The position numbers were made by a program, and so were the translations under genes. Positions 1-11,456 of a stretch of DNA of 64,000 nt are shown one piece after another. Position 1 is the stretch's first letter. Every line of letters begins with the position of its first letter. Under the pieces are notes generated by a model. The model made no database searches. It saw only the letters and a list, made by a program, of their open reading frames with translations, and was not told the origin of the DNA. This DNA is from Paraphaeosphaeria minitans (lineage: Eukaryota > Ascomycota > Dothideomycetes > Pleosporales > Didymosphaeriaceae). The stretch lies in assembly GCA_015832175.1 (NCBI GenBank), contig WJXW01000008.1, positions 186,001-250,000 of the forward strand, given 5' to 3'.

Positions 1-948
1 CAGTCCAGACGTCAAGAATTTCTTCCCGAAACCTCGCATTGATATGCACGCCCCCGATCAAGTTTAACCTCCAGGAACAGCCGAGGCTCGAGCACAAGCA
101 GATCACGGTCATGACTTGTTGGGTGCTGCTGAAGTGCTGCGCGCGAAATTCGACGGTGCAACGTCCAAAACGGTGCCAGTATTGCCAGAATCGAGGAACT
201 CTGATGGCGTAGTGGAGTATAGAAGTAGAGCGCGCGTTACGGCAGTTAAGGATGTTGGTGATTGGGTTGAGGCTCGTTACAGAGCAAGGTGGTTCTGAGA
301 TACAGGTATGCGCAGCGGAGATTTAGATTGACCGTAGCTGCGTACGGGCTGCAATCGAAGCATGCAGCGGTGGGAAGGCTTGAAATGGCAGCTCCATTTT
401 TCTTTTTTTTTATCGAGAAGGCTGGAATCGAATGAATAACCGCTATGGACAGTGGTAAAGATGTCCATGTAGATAGCAACACGCATGCGGAAAGTCGGTT
501 CCGGGGGACAGTTCAAAGGGATAGGTACCTACCGCAGTTCATGTTTCGTCGACCACACCAGATCTTTTGAGACAGTCATTTGTGATATTTCTGTCTGTTG
601 GCCTCTCCTGAAACCAAATAGTTTCTGGAAGCTTTTTAGGATCCCTGGCGCTATAAATTTTGTCTCATGGATTTGTTCCAGTAAGATGCTGTCGTACCTA
701 CACGAACCTGGACATCTTTTCTCAAATGTGGGTTTGGCGATGATCGCAGAATACACCGATGGACGGGGCAAGTGCAAGACTAGAGCTCGTCATAAACAGT
801 TTCGTTGCATCGGTTGACGTACTTGACAGCTTATTAGAACACCTCGGACGTCTCCCGAAAAAATGTTTTCCTGCATGTCCCACAGAAGGGCGGCTCTTCC
901 CACACAGAGCCGCAGCACCGCCCTTACACATCGTAATGACTCCTCGCT
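1..948. other. Left-edge intergenic segment, no gene assigned
   Basis: No family is recognisable here on either strand. Short open stretches exist, for example plus frame 2 from 2 to a stop at 65-67 and a 60-codon frame at 116-298. On the minus strand a continuous frame leaves the window through positions 112-1 and reads like coding sequence (it includes GGVHINARF), so the last bases could be an exon of a gene lying mostly off the left edge. A run of T at 399-410 is the only simple repeat. Confidence 0.3.
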
Positions 949-1071
949 GTGGCTGTACGGTACCCCAACGAAGTCGGCTCCCACAGTCGCACCGACGAAC
1001 CGTATAAACCGCCACACACCCTAAACGTTGCGCAAAGGACTTCCGGGATTCACCTTACAGAATTCTACAAG

Positions 1072-2046
1072 ATGGGTGACCTCGTGCCGACGCGCGAGCA
1101 CGTGAGCACGCCAGCCCCTGCGGCGATCCCTGCATCTGCATGTGCCGATCGCCGGCCCAAAAATGTCGATCCAACACCCAGCAACAACCATAACGACACC
1201 ATACCTCCCTCTTCGCAGACCAAGATCCCACCCACCCGCACGCCTCCGTCCTCCCGCAAAGAAAAGCGCAAGCAGCGCAAATACGGCACCTTCCCGACCC
1301 CACCATCTAGCGACACCGAACCCTCCCCAAAGCGCACACCACCCAACAACCCCCAGCGCGCGCCCTCTCTACCGCCCACCCTCACAATGGCCAAGCCCCT
1401 CGCCCAAAAAACTTACCCCCTCCTAGTCTGCTCGCTCGGCAACCCGGGCCCCGTCTACGCCCACACCCTCCACTCCGCCGGGCACACCATAACCGCGCAC
1501 GTGGCCGCGGTGAAGTCATACCAGCCCTTCTCCCCCGGCCTCTCCGGCCGCGTCGCCCGCCCGGACAACACCACCTACTCCTTCGGGCCGCTGCAAGGCT
1601 TCCGCAAGACCAACGCGAAAGAAGTCGGCCCCGGCGAAGACGACTGGACGCTCTGGCAGAGCACCAGTCTGATGAACGTCTCCGGCAAGCCGCTCGCCCG
1701 CGCCTTCGCGACCTTCTCCTCCGAGCTTTCGCGCCAGGGCCGCGGATTGGGTCGCCTCGTCGTGGTGCACGACGAGCTGGAGTCGCCGCTGGGCAAAGTC
1801 AGCGTGCGGGACGGCGGGAGCAGTGCGCGTGGGCATAATGGGATTAAGAGCGTGCAGGGCGCCATGCCGGGGGGTACGAAGTGGTGGCGGATTGGGGTGG
1901 GGATAGGACGGCCTGAGAGTAGGGAGCCGGATGTCGTGGCGGGGTACGTGCTGCGGAAGATGCATGCCGGGGAGATGCGGGCCATGGAAAAGGCGTGTGT
2001 GGGGGTGGTGAAGGTGTTGAGGGAGATTGCCGAGGGGAAGCGGTAG
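1072..2046 (+). CDS. PTH1: Peptidyl-tRNA hydrolase (bacterial Pth1 type)
   Basis: This enzyme cleaves the ester bond of peptidyl-tRNAs released prematurely from ribosomes, recycling tRNA; in fungi the Pth1 type is usually mitochondrial. The frame is intron-free. The core starts near residue 112 with CSLGNPGPVYAHTLHSAG, which carries the family's conserved Asn and the catalytic His (about residue 134). VVVHDELESPLGKV supplies the conserved Asp and GHNGIKS the second conserved His region. I chose ATG 1072 (324 aa). The frame is open upstream to 949, and ATG 1387 (MAKPLAQKTY) would give a minimal 219-aa enzyme without the Pro/Ser/Thr-rich N-terminal extension. That extension is low complexity and could hold a targeting signal, but no clear amphipathic presequence is visible. 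The gene converges on the Cut12-like gene, 370 bp away. The family call is firm; the start is not. Confidence 0.88.
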   Translation: MGDLVPTREHVSTPAPAAIPASACADRRPKNVDPTPSNNHNDTIPPSSQTKIPPTRTPPSSRKEKRKQRKYGTFPTPPSSDTEPSPKRTPPNNPQRAPSLPPTLTMAKPLAQKTYPLLVCSLGNPGPVYAHTLHSAGHTITAHVAAVKSYQPFSPGLSGRVARPDNTTYSFGPLQGFRKTNAKEVGPGEDDWTLWQSTSLMNVSGKPLARAFATFSSELSRQGRGLGRLVVVHDELESPLGKVSVRDGGSSARGHNGIKSVQGAMPGGTKWWRIGVGIGRPESREPDVVAGYVLRKMHAGEMRAMEKACVGVVKVLREIAEGKR

Positions 2047-2416
2047 GGGGAAGACGGTGGTATACGTTATGAGCGGGTGGGGGGAGTTTGCACATTGGCG
2101 TTTGAGCATGGCGCTGGGAAGAGAGAACGATGATACCCTGCTGGAGGAAGCGCACAGCATAGCACAGCATCACATAATATCTATATATATGTACATATAA
2201 ATGTACAATACGGTAACATTTGAAGGAATAATCAAATGGATGTCAGTGTCCAGGTATCGAGCAGTACTCCACAGAATGCAACCGTGCCTATACCGTGCCG
2301 AAGCCAGACCGCGTAACTCCACAAGAATCATCAACAGCCAAACGCCTTGTCAGCCCTAGTGGAACCCTGAATCAAAAAGTAAATGCTTGCCGAATTGACT
2401 CTCTCGCCGAGCCGTC

Positions 2417-4383
2417 TCACTTGGCTATCTGCTTCCTCTGCTTCCTCTTCTCCTCCAGCCTTGCCTTCGCCCCTTCTTTCCGGTTAGCAGGGAGCGCCTC
2501 ACGCCCAGTCTTGATCTGCGGAGATTCTTCAGCATGGTGGAAAGTGAAATTGGACATGTCGAAATTCGCATGGGTTGATGAAATGCTGGTCGGCTTGGCA
2601 TCAATCTTGGGAGCCGTTGCGGTCAACTCTGCTGCAGCTTTGGCGGGAGCTCGTGCCATCTCATTCTCAGCATTGACAGGTGCGACTTCGGGTTTCTCGA
2701 AGCTACCGTCTTTCGCAAGCTGTGCGTCCAGCTTCGAGTTAAAGAACAAGGTTTCTCCTGTGCTTTGGGATGGCCTCGAACGCTCAACCGCAGGGGCTTG
2801 GGAAACAGACTTCGATGCTGTGTGCCGCCGTGTTCGAAGTGGCCTGCTAGGCCTAGTATACGATCCTCCACCACCGCCTCCTATCGGAACTGCCATCTTG
2901 TCGTAGTGTGCAATCGAGCTCTGATCCGCAACCACCCATGGATCCGGTGAAGGCTGTGGAAGTGGGCTTGACGGAGCAGCCACAGCGGGTGAGGATGGTC
3001 GCTGACTTCGATGGCTCACATCGTGCTTGCGGATGCCGGGCACCGAGGTCGACGCAGTTTCCGCAGCTTTCACAGCAGAAATCGGCTTCGAGGTAGATTC
3101 GGTTTCGCGGGCAGGAGCACGTGGAGACCTTCCCAAGACTGTCGATACCTCCCCTGCAGCAACACCAAGTCGTGGTACTATTGGGGGCGACACTTGCGGA
3201 AGAGACGACGGCTCCGGCATGGTTTGACGGCGGACATGACGGGGCTTGGGAGGAGAGTTCTCCTTGCCAATTGACACCACACGGACTTTCTGGGACAGAT
3301 ACGAAGCATCCGCAAGTCTGTCCTTCTCGATTCGTACTGCCTCTGCATTCTTGCTTGTATCTTCGAATATCTGGAACGGAGACGATGATTTTGCCGGCTG
3401 TACCTCGGACGGTGTTGCAGTCAACGACTTCTCCAGAGTCGCAACACGATTTTTAAGTGCAGTGAGCTCGATGCCGTCGGAGAGCTTCTCGGCCATTGCT
3501 TGGCGAAGTCGTTCCTGGTAGTCCTTGTTCTGCTGCTCCAGCTCTTGCTCGCGCCGCCGAAATCGTTTGCGTTCCTGCTCGAGCTTCGTGGCAAGCTCTG
3601 TGACCTCGCCGTCCTTCTTCTGCGCGTAATTTCTGGCTAGCTGCTGCTTCGCAATCAGCTTCTTGACCTCTTTCTCGCTCCTCGCCGTGTATTCCTCGTA
3701 TTGCTCCTTCCAGTATTTGCCCGAATCCGACCGCGGTGCCCCCAAATCTATGGTTATGTCGCTGTCGTCCCGTGCCTTTGGCTTGTGTCCGCTCCTTGGT
3801 TGTGTCGTAGTTCGCGCGTCCATGAGTGCCGCCGTGAGCTTCGTGCGAGGCTTCTGTTCGCTATCTGGGTCCAACTTCAGCCCTGTTCCAGGGGTCCATG
3901 GGCTTGGAAATTTGCCCGGACAGTCACTGGGTATACCGCTACGGCCAGCGTTAATGCGCTTCCCTTCGTTGTCGACGACGTGCGCGCCAAATGACACCGA
4001 CTTGCGTCCCTTGTTCACGGTTCCCGGCGTCATTAGGATGCCACCAGGCAACTTGGACGGTGATACGGGCGGCGTATTTTCCTGGGGGGCCGCGATTGCA
4101 GGTACTTTGGAGGCTGCGAGATCTGGCGACACCTTCTTCTGCAACCTCTTGCCTGCTGCGTTGTTCGCATCGTCTGGGGCTGGGGTGCCGAACACAGCGC
4201 GCTTGAGGGCCTTGACAGCGAACTGGTGTGCGGGCGTCTCGGGTGCATCGATGAAGGTGCTCTCGTATCCATGGTCTGTACGGTCAGCTTCACGTGCCCG
4301 GTGCGCTATACGGCAATCTGCGTACCTGGCTGGAGGTCTTCGATCGCATTGGAAAGGCGCGGGCCAGTAATCCAGGAAAACAT
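2417..4383 (-). CDS. cut12: Spindle pole body-associated protein, Cut12 family
   Basis: Cut12 is a spindle pole body component that in fission yeast helps activate Polo kinase and bipolar spindle formation. Two exons: 4383-4326 and 4275-2417, with a 50-nt GT-AG intron, give 638 aa. The start is supported by the very conserved N-terminus MFSWITGPRLSNAIEDLQP. Exon 2 continues with FIDAPETPAHQFAVKALKRA. Next comes the family signature GGILMTPGTVNKGRKSVSFG (about residues 96-115), then GIPSDCPGKFPSPWTPGTG. A charged coiled coil spans about residues 203-303. The C-terminal half is Ser/Pro-rich, low complexity and ends in a basic tail (EEKRKQRKQIAK). It is divergent from GCN2, with start codons about 575 bp apart. 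The family call rests on the N-terminal motifs; interactions are inferred from fission yeast. Confidence 0.87.
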
Positions 4384-4958
4384 GGTGTCGACCAGTTAGA
4401 GATGCGCTCGTACTATCTCAGCAGCTCCGAGTGAGAGCGGGCGTCTGCAGGTGGTCGTGGAGCCTACGCAGAGTCGACTGCGGATTTGTTTGGCGGCTTG
4501 TTTACAATCCAAAGCGAAAGGCGGGCCGGTGCTCACGTCACCACGTCGAGTGTTTTGTCTGATGATGAATGGCCCCAGAGGCTGCCATATGCTGCGCGGC
4601 CCAAGTGCACAAGCTTTCCGAGAGCGAAGGAGGAGGTGCAACGCAGGGCGTGTTTGTTATGTGTCTTGTGCTGTCTTGCACCCACTCGAGTAGGTATGAG
4701 AAGTCGCGTCTGATGCCCTAGGACGAAAGCAGTAAGGCGGCATCTGATGCCGCATCGTTGGGGTGCCACCCCACCGCTACTTCCATGAGCTGGCAGCGAC
4801 AGGTTGAACAGCTCATACCCTTCACTCCACCGCAATAAAACCTGCCGCAGTGAGAAGCACCATGTCTGCAGTGTGAAGGGCGGCAGCTTCGGCTGCCTTG
4901 TCTTCCCTACGTCAACGCCCATGTTGACTCATTCCGACCACTTACGACACAGCCAAAA

Positions 4959-7900
4959 ATGGCCCCGCCAAAAACACCGCGAAGCAAATCCCAAACAGAT
5001 GTATCCACGCCGCATAGCATGGCTCCCGCACCGGGTCGCCCTGCAGATGACTTCCATGTCGCGCAGCCCTCAGAGGCCCTTGCGCAGGCCCAAGAAGATG
5101 AACGCGAAGTCCTGAGGGCCATCTTCATGGACGACTACCAGGAGGTCGAGGCGAAAGGCTCATGGGGTGTACGTACACGACCGCTCGCAATACGCCGTTT
5201 CGCGCTCTAGGCACTGACTTGTAATTAGAAAACTACCGACAGAGTACTCCGATTGAAGCTCAGGGCTTTTTCTAACGAGGACATCTCATGTACGCTATGT
5301 GCAAACATCACCGCCACCTACCCCAAATCTTTGCCAATCCTTGCTTTGGAAGACACGAACCATCTGCGCCTCAAGACTCTCCAAACACTGCAGGATATGC
5401 TAAAAATGCGACCAAAAGAGCTGGTTGGCGAAGTCATGCTCCACGAAATTGCCACTTCAATCCAAGACATCCTGGAAGATGAAATCGCGGTTCGAGAAAA
5501 TGACGGCACCTTCGAAAACCTAGAAGCCGAGCGAGCTGAGCAAGAATCGGCTGCAGCTGAGCTCGCCAAACAGCACGAGGAAAGGCTCCAGAAGAAGCGC
5601 AACGAAGAGAAGGCTGAAGAAGATCGTGCCCTGCAACAAATGGTTAACGATGAAGTGAGACGAAAAGAGCTCATGGCGAAGCGTAGAAACCGCATATCGA
5701 CCATAACACCCACCTCGTCTTATCAGAACGGCCACACCGGAAGCCACGTATCTTTCGACAGGATGATCGAGCTACAGTACGACGGGCGAACCACAGAGTG
5801 CAGTGCTGTGGAGGGCCTGCTGCCGTTACGCGAAGGCCCGGTCACCGAACAACTTCTAGTAAAGCCCGTCGGGAACGGCGAAGTCATCACCCTGGTCATG
5901 AAGCGGGTTCGAGTCGGTGCAGAGAAACCATCAGATGCTGCGCAGCTGAAACAAGCCATTACAGATTTCGAAGAAGAAATGGAAGAGATCAAGAAGCTCC
6001 GCCAGTCGACTATCTTGAATGTCTTCGACTTCAAAATTGAGCAACTGCCTGAGGCTATATGGGATATCATCGTGCTCGTCGAGTTTGGCGACAAAGGCTC
6101 GCTTGGCGAGAAGTTGGACGACGACGGGCAACTCGCAGTTGCCCGAGTGAGGTCATGGACTGTGGACCTTTTGGAGGCGCTCGATTATTACCATCGGAAC
6201 GGCATAATACACAAAAGGATCCATCCGCACAACATCCTCCTACACAAGTCATCGACCGGCGGGATAGCTGTGAAGCTAGCAGACGCAGGCTTTCAAGAGA
6301 CACTGCACAGCCTCAAGAATTTCGGTCGTACAGGTCAGCCCTTGGCCGCCTCTCGATCGGCATTTTGGATTCCTGCCGAACTCGCTCAAGAGGCACGGCG
6401 GACACGCAAGACGGATGTCTGGGATCTCGGGGTGGTGTTTCTACAGATGCTGTTCGGATCGGACGTACCCGAAAAGTACAACTCTCCTAAAGAATTGTCC
6501 GATGCACGCGGTTGCTCTGAACCTCTACAAGAAATTCTTAGAAAGTTTTTCAAACCCGATCCGAAGAAGCGGCCTTCTGCATTCGACTTGATTCCTTGTG
6601 AGTTCCTGCGAGATGATGTGCCAGTGTACGAGCAGCCACCCACACCAATGCGTTCTCGGCATTCATCAACTTCTTTGGCGCATTATCGCTTGCGTCGCGA
6701 ATCTTCCGCTGGAGTCGGGGGCATGACTTATTCTCGCTATACAAGCGACTGGGTCGAACAAGATCGCCTAGGCAAGGGAGGGTATGGCGAAGTGGTCAAA
6801 GCCCGTAACAAAGTCGATAACCGCATTTATGCTATCAAGAAAATTCGGCAGAAGACAGCCGCAGCACTTACTGAGACTTTGTCTGAAGTCATGTTGCTGT
6901 CCCGCCTCAATCACCCTTGTGTTGTTCGCTACTACACAGCTTGGCCCGAGGAGGAAACGGCTGTGATGTCCGATTCGGATGATGAAGACGATTCTACAGC
7001 GTTCGACGCCGATGATTCAGAGTCAGACTCCGATGTCTCCCCTGGCAATACTAGTGCTAGTGGCTACGGGGTGGCAAGCACTGGAGGCCTAGATTTCATC
7101 AGCTTTAGTGGCGATCCAAAAGTTGAGTTCGGTTCCGACGATGAATATGCAAATGATGATGATGACGGTGCTATCGTTTTTGGATCTGATACAGGCAAGT
7201 GCAATATCTTTCACCTGCAGATCTAAGCTGACACGACCTAGAGGACGCTAGCCTCGCTGACATGAACTCGCCAATCGCAAAGAAACGGACCTCTTCCAAT
7301 TCGATGGCTCGACCCGCGAGGACCATTTTGTATATTCAGATGGAACTCTGCGAGAAGCAGACTCTACGAGATTTGATTCGCAGGGGTCTGTGCGACGACC
7401 CCGATGAGGTTTGGCGACTTTTTCGTCAAATGCTAGAAGGCCTTGCCCACATTCACAGCCATGGCATCATACATCGTGACTTGAAGCCCGATAATATCTT
7501 CATTGACATGGCAAAGGTTCCAAAGATTGGCGACTTCGGTCTTGCAACAAGCGGGCAGTACCAAAGATTGGATCGTAAAGCATCAGCCGGCATACTGCCG
7601 GATAGCGACATGACCCGCAGTATTGGGACAGCGCTCTACGTTGCCCCTGAGCTGAGATCGAGTGTGGCGGGCAACTACGACACCAAGGTTGACATGTATT
7701 CGATGGGGATCATCTTCTTCGAGATGTGTTACCCTCTGAATACTGGAATGGAGCGAGATCAAGTTCTGCGCCAATTGCGCGAAAGAAAGCATGTTCTTCC
7801 GGCAGAGTTCGAGACCCAGGAGATGAATTTACAAGGCAATATAATCACTTCACTCATCAGCCATCGTCCCGGCGAACGACCAAGCTGTGCTGAACTTCTA

Positions 7901-9916
7901 CGAAGTGGCAAGGTGCCGCTGCAGATCGAGGACGAAGCTGTCAAAGAAGCACTGAAGGCTCTATCAGATCGGGACTCACCTCATTACACGAAAATGATGG
8001 CCGCTTTGTTCTCCCAAAAGCCTGATATTCAAGCTAAAGACTACGCCTGGGACATGGGCAACGGCGCTGGAGCTCAAAATATTCAGGCAAATGATATTCT
8101 CCTTCAAAACCTTGTTAAGAGCCGGCTGGGCCTGGTCTTCCGTGGCCATGGTGCGGTAGAGGTTCAACGCCAATTGCTTCTTCCATGGTCCGACCACTAC
8201 GCAAACAAGAACGTTGTTAAGCTCTTCGATCCGTCTGGTACGCTGGTGCAACTGCCATATGACTTGACATTGCCGTACGCACGTAGCATAGGCCGCGGTG
8301 CCCCGTTCCTGGAGAAGACGTTCACGATCGGCTCTGTATATCGCGACAACTATGGAGGGGCTCCCCGCAGCAGTGGCGAAGCCGACTTTGACATCGTCTC
8401 TTACGACACCTTGGATCTAGCTTTGAAGGAGTCTGAGGTTTTGAAAGTCGTTGATGAAATTATTGAGGAGTTTCCCTCTCTAGCTTCTGCGCAAATGTGT
8501 TTCCACCTCAATCATGCTGACCTTCTGGATATCATCATGGACTTCTGCAGGATCAACGTTCCCCGACGTCCGGCGGTTAAGGAAGTTCTCAGTAAGCTGA
8601 ACATCGACATGTTCAGCTGGCAGAAGATCAAGAACGAACTGCGTGCTCCAGAAATTGGCGTGTCTTCGACATCCCTCGACGACCTTGCCCGTTTTGACTG
8701 GCGCGACACACCTGACAAGGCATTTGCTCGACTGCGTAGGGTATTCGAAGGCACTAAGTATCTGGATCGAACACACGCGATCTTTGTTCATTTGTCCTCC
8801 GTGATCAGCTATATGAAGCACTGGAACGTCAAACGAAAAATCTACATCAACGCACTTAGTAGTTTCAACGAGAAATTCTACACTGGTGGTGTCCTCTTCC
8901 AGTGCTTATTCGATGGTAAGAAGCGCGAAGTTCTTGCTGCCGGAGGCCGGTATGACAAGCTCATCCAAGAATATCGCCCCAAGGGCCCCGGACACGCTCA
9001 CCCTGCCTCGTCGTACCATGCTGTTGGCGTCAACATTGGATGGGATCGTCTTGTCAACTCCATGATGCGATATCTGAAGAAGCCTGAAAGGTCAACGTTT
9101 CTCCGCAAGCAAGCTGAAGAAGACACTCCAGCGGTGTCATGGATGCCGCGGCGGTGCGACTGTCTCGTTGCCAGCTTCGACACCGCAGTGCACCGCTCCA
9201 CGGGTGTGAGAATGGCCGCGGAGCTTATTGCGAATGGCTACACAGCAGAGCTAGCCATAGATGCACACTCGGTAGAAGATCTGCTCCGTCACTATAGAGA
9301 CGACCGGCATAGCTGGCTCATCGTCATCAAGCACGGCATTGCACCGGACAAGCCGGACATCAAAGTAAAGAGCATAGCAAAGAAGGAAGACACGGATCTC
9401 CGTAGTGCAGACCTACTCAGCTACCTCCGCAACGAGTACCGAGACAGGGAGGCACGCGAGGGGACCGCAGCCCAACGCCTCACCAAAGCACTACCAGCAG
9501 CGACTTCCTCGTCTTCTACCTCCGCCGCCAAAGCGAACGTCGATGTCCTCATGTCACACCACCGCTCCAAAAAGAGCAACAAGTGGAGCATCGTCGAAGC
9601 CGCACAGGCTCGCTCCGCCGAACTCTTGGCTTCCTTCCAGGGCGCACCCATCGCGGCGATTGAGACGAAAGACGAAGTGATGAACTCGATCCACGAGACG
9701 CGGCTCAGCGATCCGGATAGCTGGCGCAGGGTCATTCAGAACCTGCCACTTGCCGAGAGGAAGTATCTCCAGGAGCTGCACGACTTATTGCTAAAGTATG
9801 CGGCGAAGTGGAAGGAGACTGTGAATGAGGGGCCTGCGAGGAGTGGCGAGGGCGGGAAGGCGTTTGTGTATAATTTCAGGACGGGTGGGTGCTTGCTGTA
9901 TGATTTGGAGAGCTAA
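4959..9916 (+). CDS. GCN2: eIF2alpha kinase GCN2 (amino-acid starvation sensor)
   Basis: GCN2 phosphorylates eIF2alpha when uncharged tRNA binds its HisRS-like domain, lowering general translation and inducing general amino-acid control. Exons 4959-5168, 5229-7194 and 7242-9916 give 1616 aa, the normal family length. Order: RWD domain (about 37-160, Gcn1 binding) followed by a charged helix; degenerate pseudokinase (about 200-520); true kinase from the loop GKGGYGEV (about 585) with AIKK, an acidic insert rich in Asp/Ser, HRDLKPDN (about 803), GDFG (about 822) and the activation segment ending YVAPE; HisRS-like domain (about 985-1470); C-terminal ribosome/dimer domain. Intron 1 is ordinary GT-AG. 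Intron 2 (7195-7241) starts with GCAAGT, a GC-AG intron whose removal keeps frame (SDT|E|DAS). Without splicing the frame stops at 7226. All catalytic residues appear intact. The short plus-strand repeat at 9918-9957 follows the stop. Confidence 0.95.
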
Positions 9917-9917
9917 G

Positions 9918-9957
9918 GTGGCTGGGTGGGTGGCTGGGTGGGTGGCTGGGTGGAGGA
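9918..9957. repeat. Short tandem repeat (GGCTGGGTGGGT) after GCN2
   Basis: About three copies of a 12-bp G-rich unit lie directly downstream of the GCN2 stop codon. Four closely spaced GG/GGG runs could in principle form a quadruplex in the 3' UTR; that is inference only. Confidence 0.8.
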
Positions 9958-10879
9958 TGGGTATCAGGTTGGTGGGTTACCGACAGTGCGGAGGAAGCGT
10001 GGCGTGGAACGCACGCGAGGTAGAATAGGATGGTGAAGGAGCGGACACACGGTTATGAGCGACTTTCCAATATATCACACGGTGCCCACGACCTGTATGC
10101 CAGACTGTACGCCGTTTTTCCGTGATCCCCTGGACGCCTTTCCCCGTAACGAGGCCGTTGAATTCGGCTTCCAAGCCGTCTGGGTAGTTTAGCCCATGCC
10201 ATCACTCGGGCACAGCAAACGATTACACCTCTCCAAGCGGGGAAGCTTGCCAGGGACACGTCCCCGGCGATCGACAAGCAAGCTTGCATGTTGAGCAACG
10301 CGACAAAGACCCCAGGGGTCGTGTCATTCATCGACTCTGCGGCCGCGGGTGATCGGCGGCGCTGCATGGGTATAGTACCTGGGCTAAGCTTCAGCCTTCA
10401 TGTGTCTGAGTGGAGTCTACCAAGTACTAGCTCTCTAGTAAACATAGCTACCATGCAGCCCACGGCTTTTCCCCCCGAGACGACCATCGTCCTCGGATAC
10501 CGCGATTCACAAAACAGCTACCTAACTTCTACCTCGCGCAAGAGGGAGAAACCGAGACACGGGTCCGGCGGACTGCTGAGCGCTGGTCTGGGGTCTGGCG
10601 CGCGGAAAGCGAATGTGCGAGGACCTGCGATGCGTCTCTCGGCGGTAGACAAGCTCACGATAGCTGTCCGTACGTACACAGTGAGATCTCGACAGCGGGT
10701 TCGATATCCGCGAGACTCTCGTCGTGCGCCATCAGCGGCTCCCCATAGCCCTCGGTATCCTCGTCGGCTGCCAGTTCGCATCACGGCACGCAGGACATCC
10801 GAGGTGCGCGGTGTGCGCTTGCCGTTGCGCACTCCGGGGGCACGGTGTCCGACTGCGCTTTCGATCCTGACGACGTGCG
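9958..10879. other. Intergenic, partly decayed sequence
   Basis: No intact gene is visible. A plus frame at 10288-10953 and a long minus frame at 10518-11420 are open but show no recognisable family. The segment around 10725-10780 might belong to the upstream part of the decayed transporter that follows (a hydrophobic LPIALGILVGCQF stretch in one frame), but this is too short to assert. Confidence 0.4.
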
Positions 10880-11372
10880 TCGGAACGTATGTACCGGCCA
10901 AAGCGATGCTTCGTAGGGCGTGCCTCTCGTCATCGGGGACAGGAGTAAGGTGATGAGCTGGACGACGGGGTGCACGTCGATGTGCAACTTCATCGTCGGA
11001 CTCGTGACATCCGACATGAACGAGAGGATTGGCTAGGGGACGTATGTTCGCCTTACTGGGTTTACGCTGATTGCGTTTCTGTTTACGTGGGTTTTTGATG
11101 CCGGAGACGAAGGTACGGTTTCCCCAAAGCCAAACTGTAATCCCGCTCCCAGTCCCTTTTCCCTCCCTGGTGGGAGTTGTGTAGAGATACTGATCATGGA
11201 GCAGGGCAAATCTCTCGAGGAAATGGACGCCGTATTCGGCGATGCCACTGCGGCGGAGGAGAAAACAAGACTGTACGCCATCGCGACAAGTCTGGGGCTG
11301 GAAGGGGCGCAGGTCGCGGCGCGCGATATCGAGGACGGGAGGGCGTTGCATGCGGAGGCCATGGAGGTGTAA
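10880..11372 (+). pseudogene. Relic of an MFS sugar transporter (C-terminal part)
   Basis: Fragments of the last transmembrane segments and tail of a sugar-type major facilitator are readable in order but in different frames. They are TYVPAKAML near 10886, CNFIVGLVT and GFTLIAFLFTWVF near 10985-11095, MPETKG near 11099-11113, and after an apparent intron GKSLEEMDAVFGDATAAEEK near 11206-11260, ending at TAA 11370. The PETKG...SLEEMD signature is diagnostic of fungal sugar transporters. Disruptions include TAG at 11034-11036, where the family has a Trp (a G-to-A type change), and frameshifts around 10950. The N-terminal two thirds is missing or unrecognisable. The last piece remains a clean open frame (11200-11372), so decay may be fairly recent. 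Confidence 0.7.
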
Positions 11373-11456
11373 ACAAGGTACACCCCACAACTCGCACGAC
11401 AGAATCACCACCAAATACACCCGGTCGCACGTTCACTCTGGGTATCATTACCGTCC

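Noticed and set aside
1516..2160. A 214-codon minus frame over peptidyl-tRNA hydrolase
   Set aside because: It is Pro/His-rich antisense shadow of a conserved gene.
10518..11420. A 300-codon minus-strand open frame
   Set aside because: It lies antisense to the transporter relic, has no recognisable motif and a composition expected for a GC-rich shadow frame.
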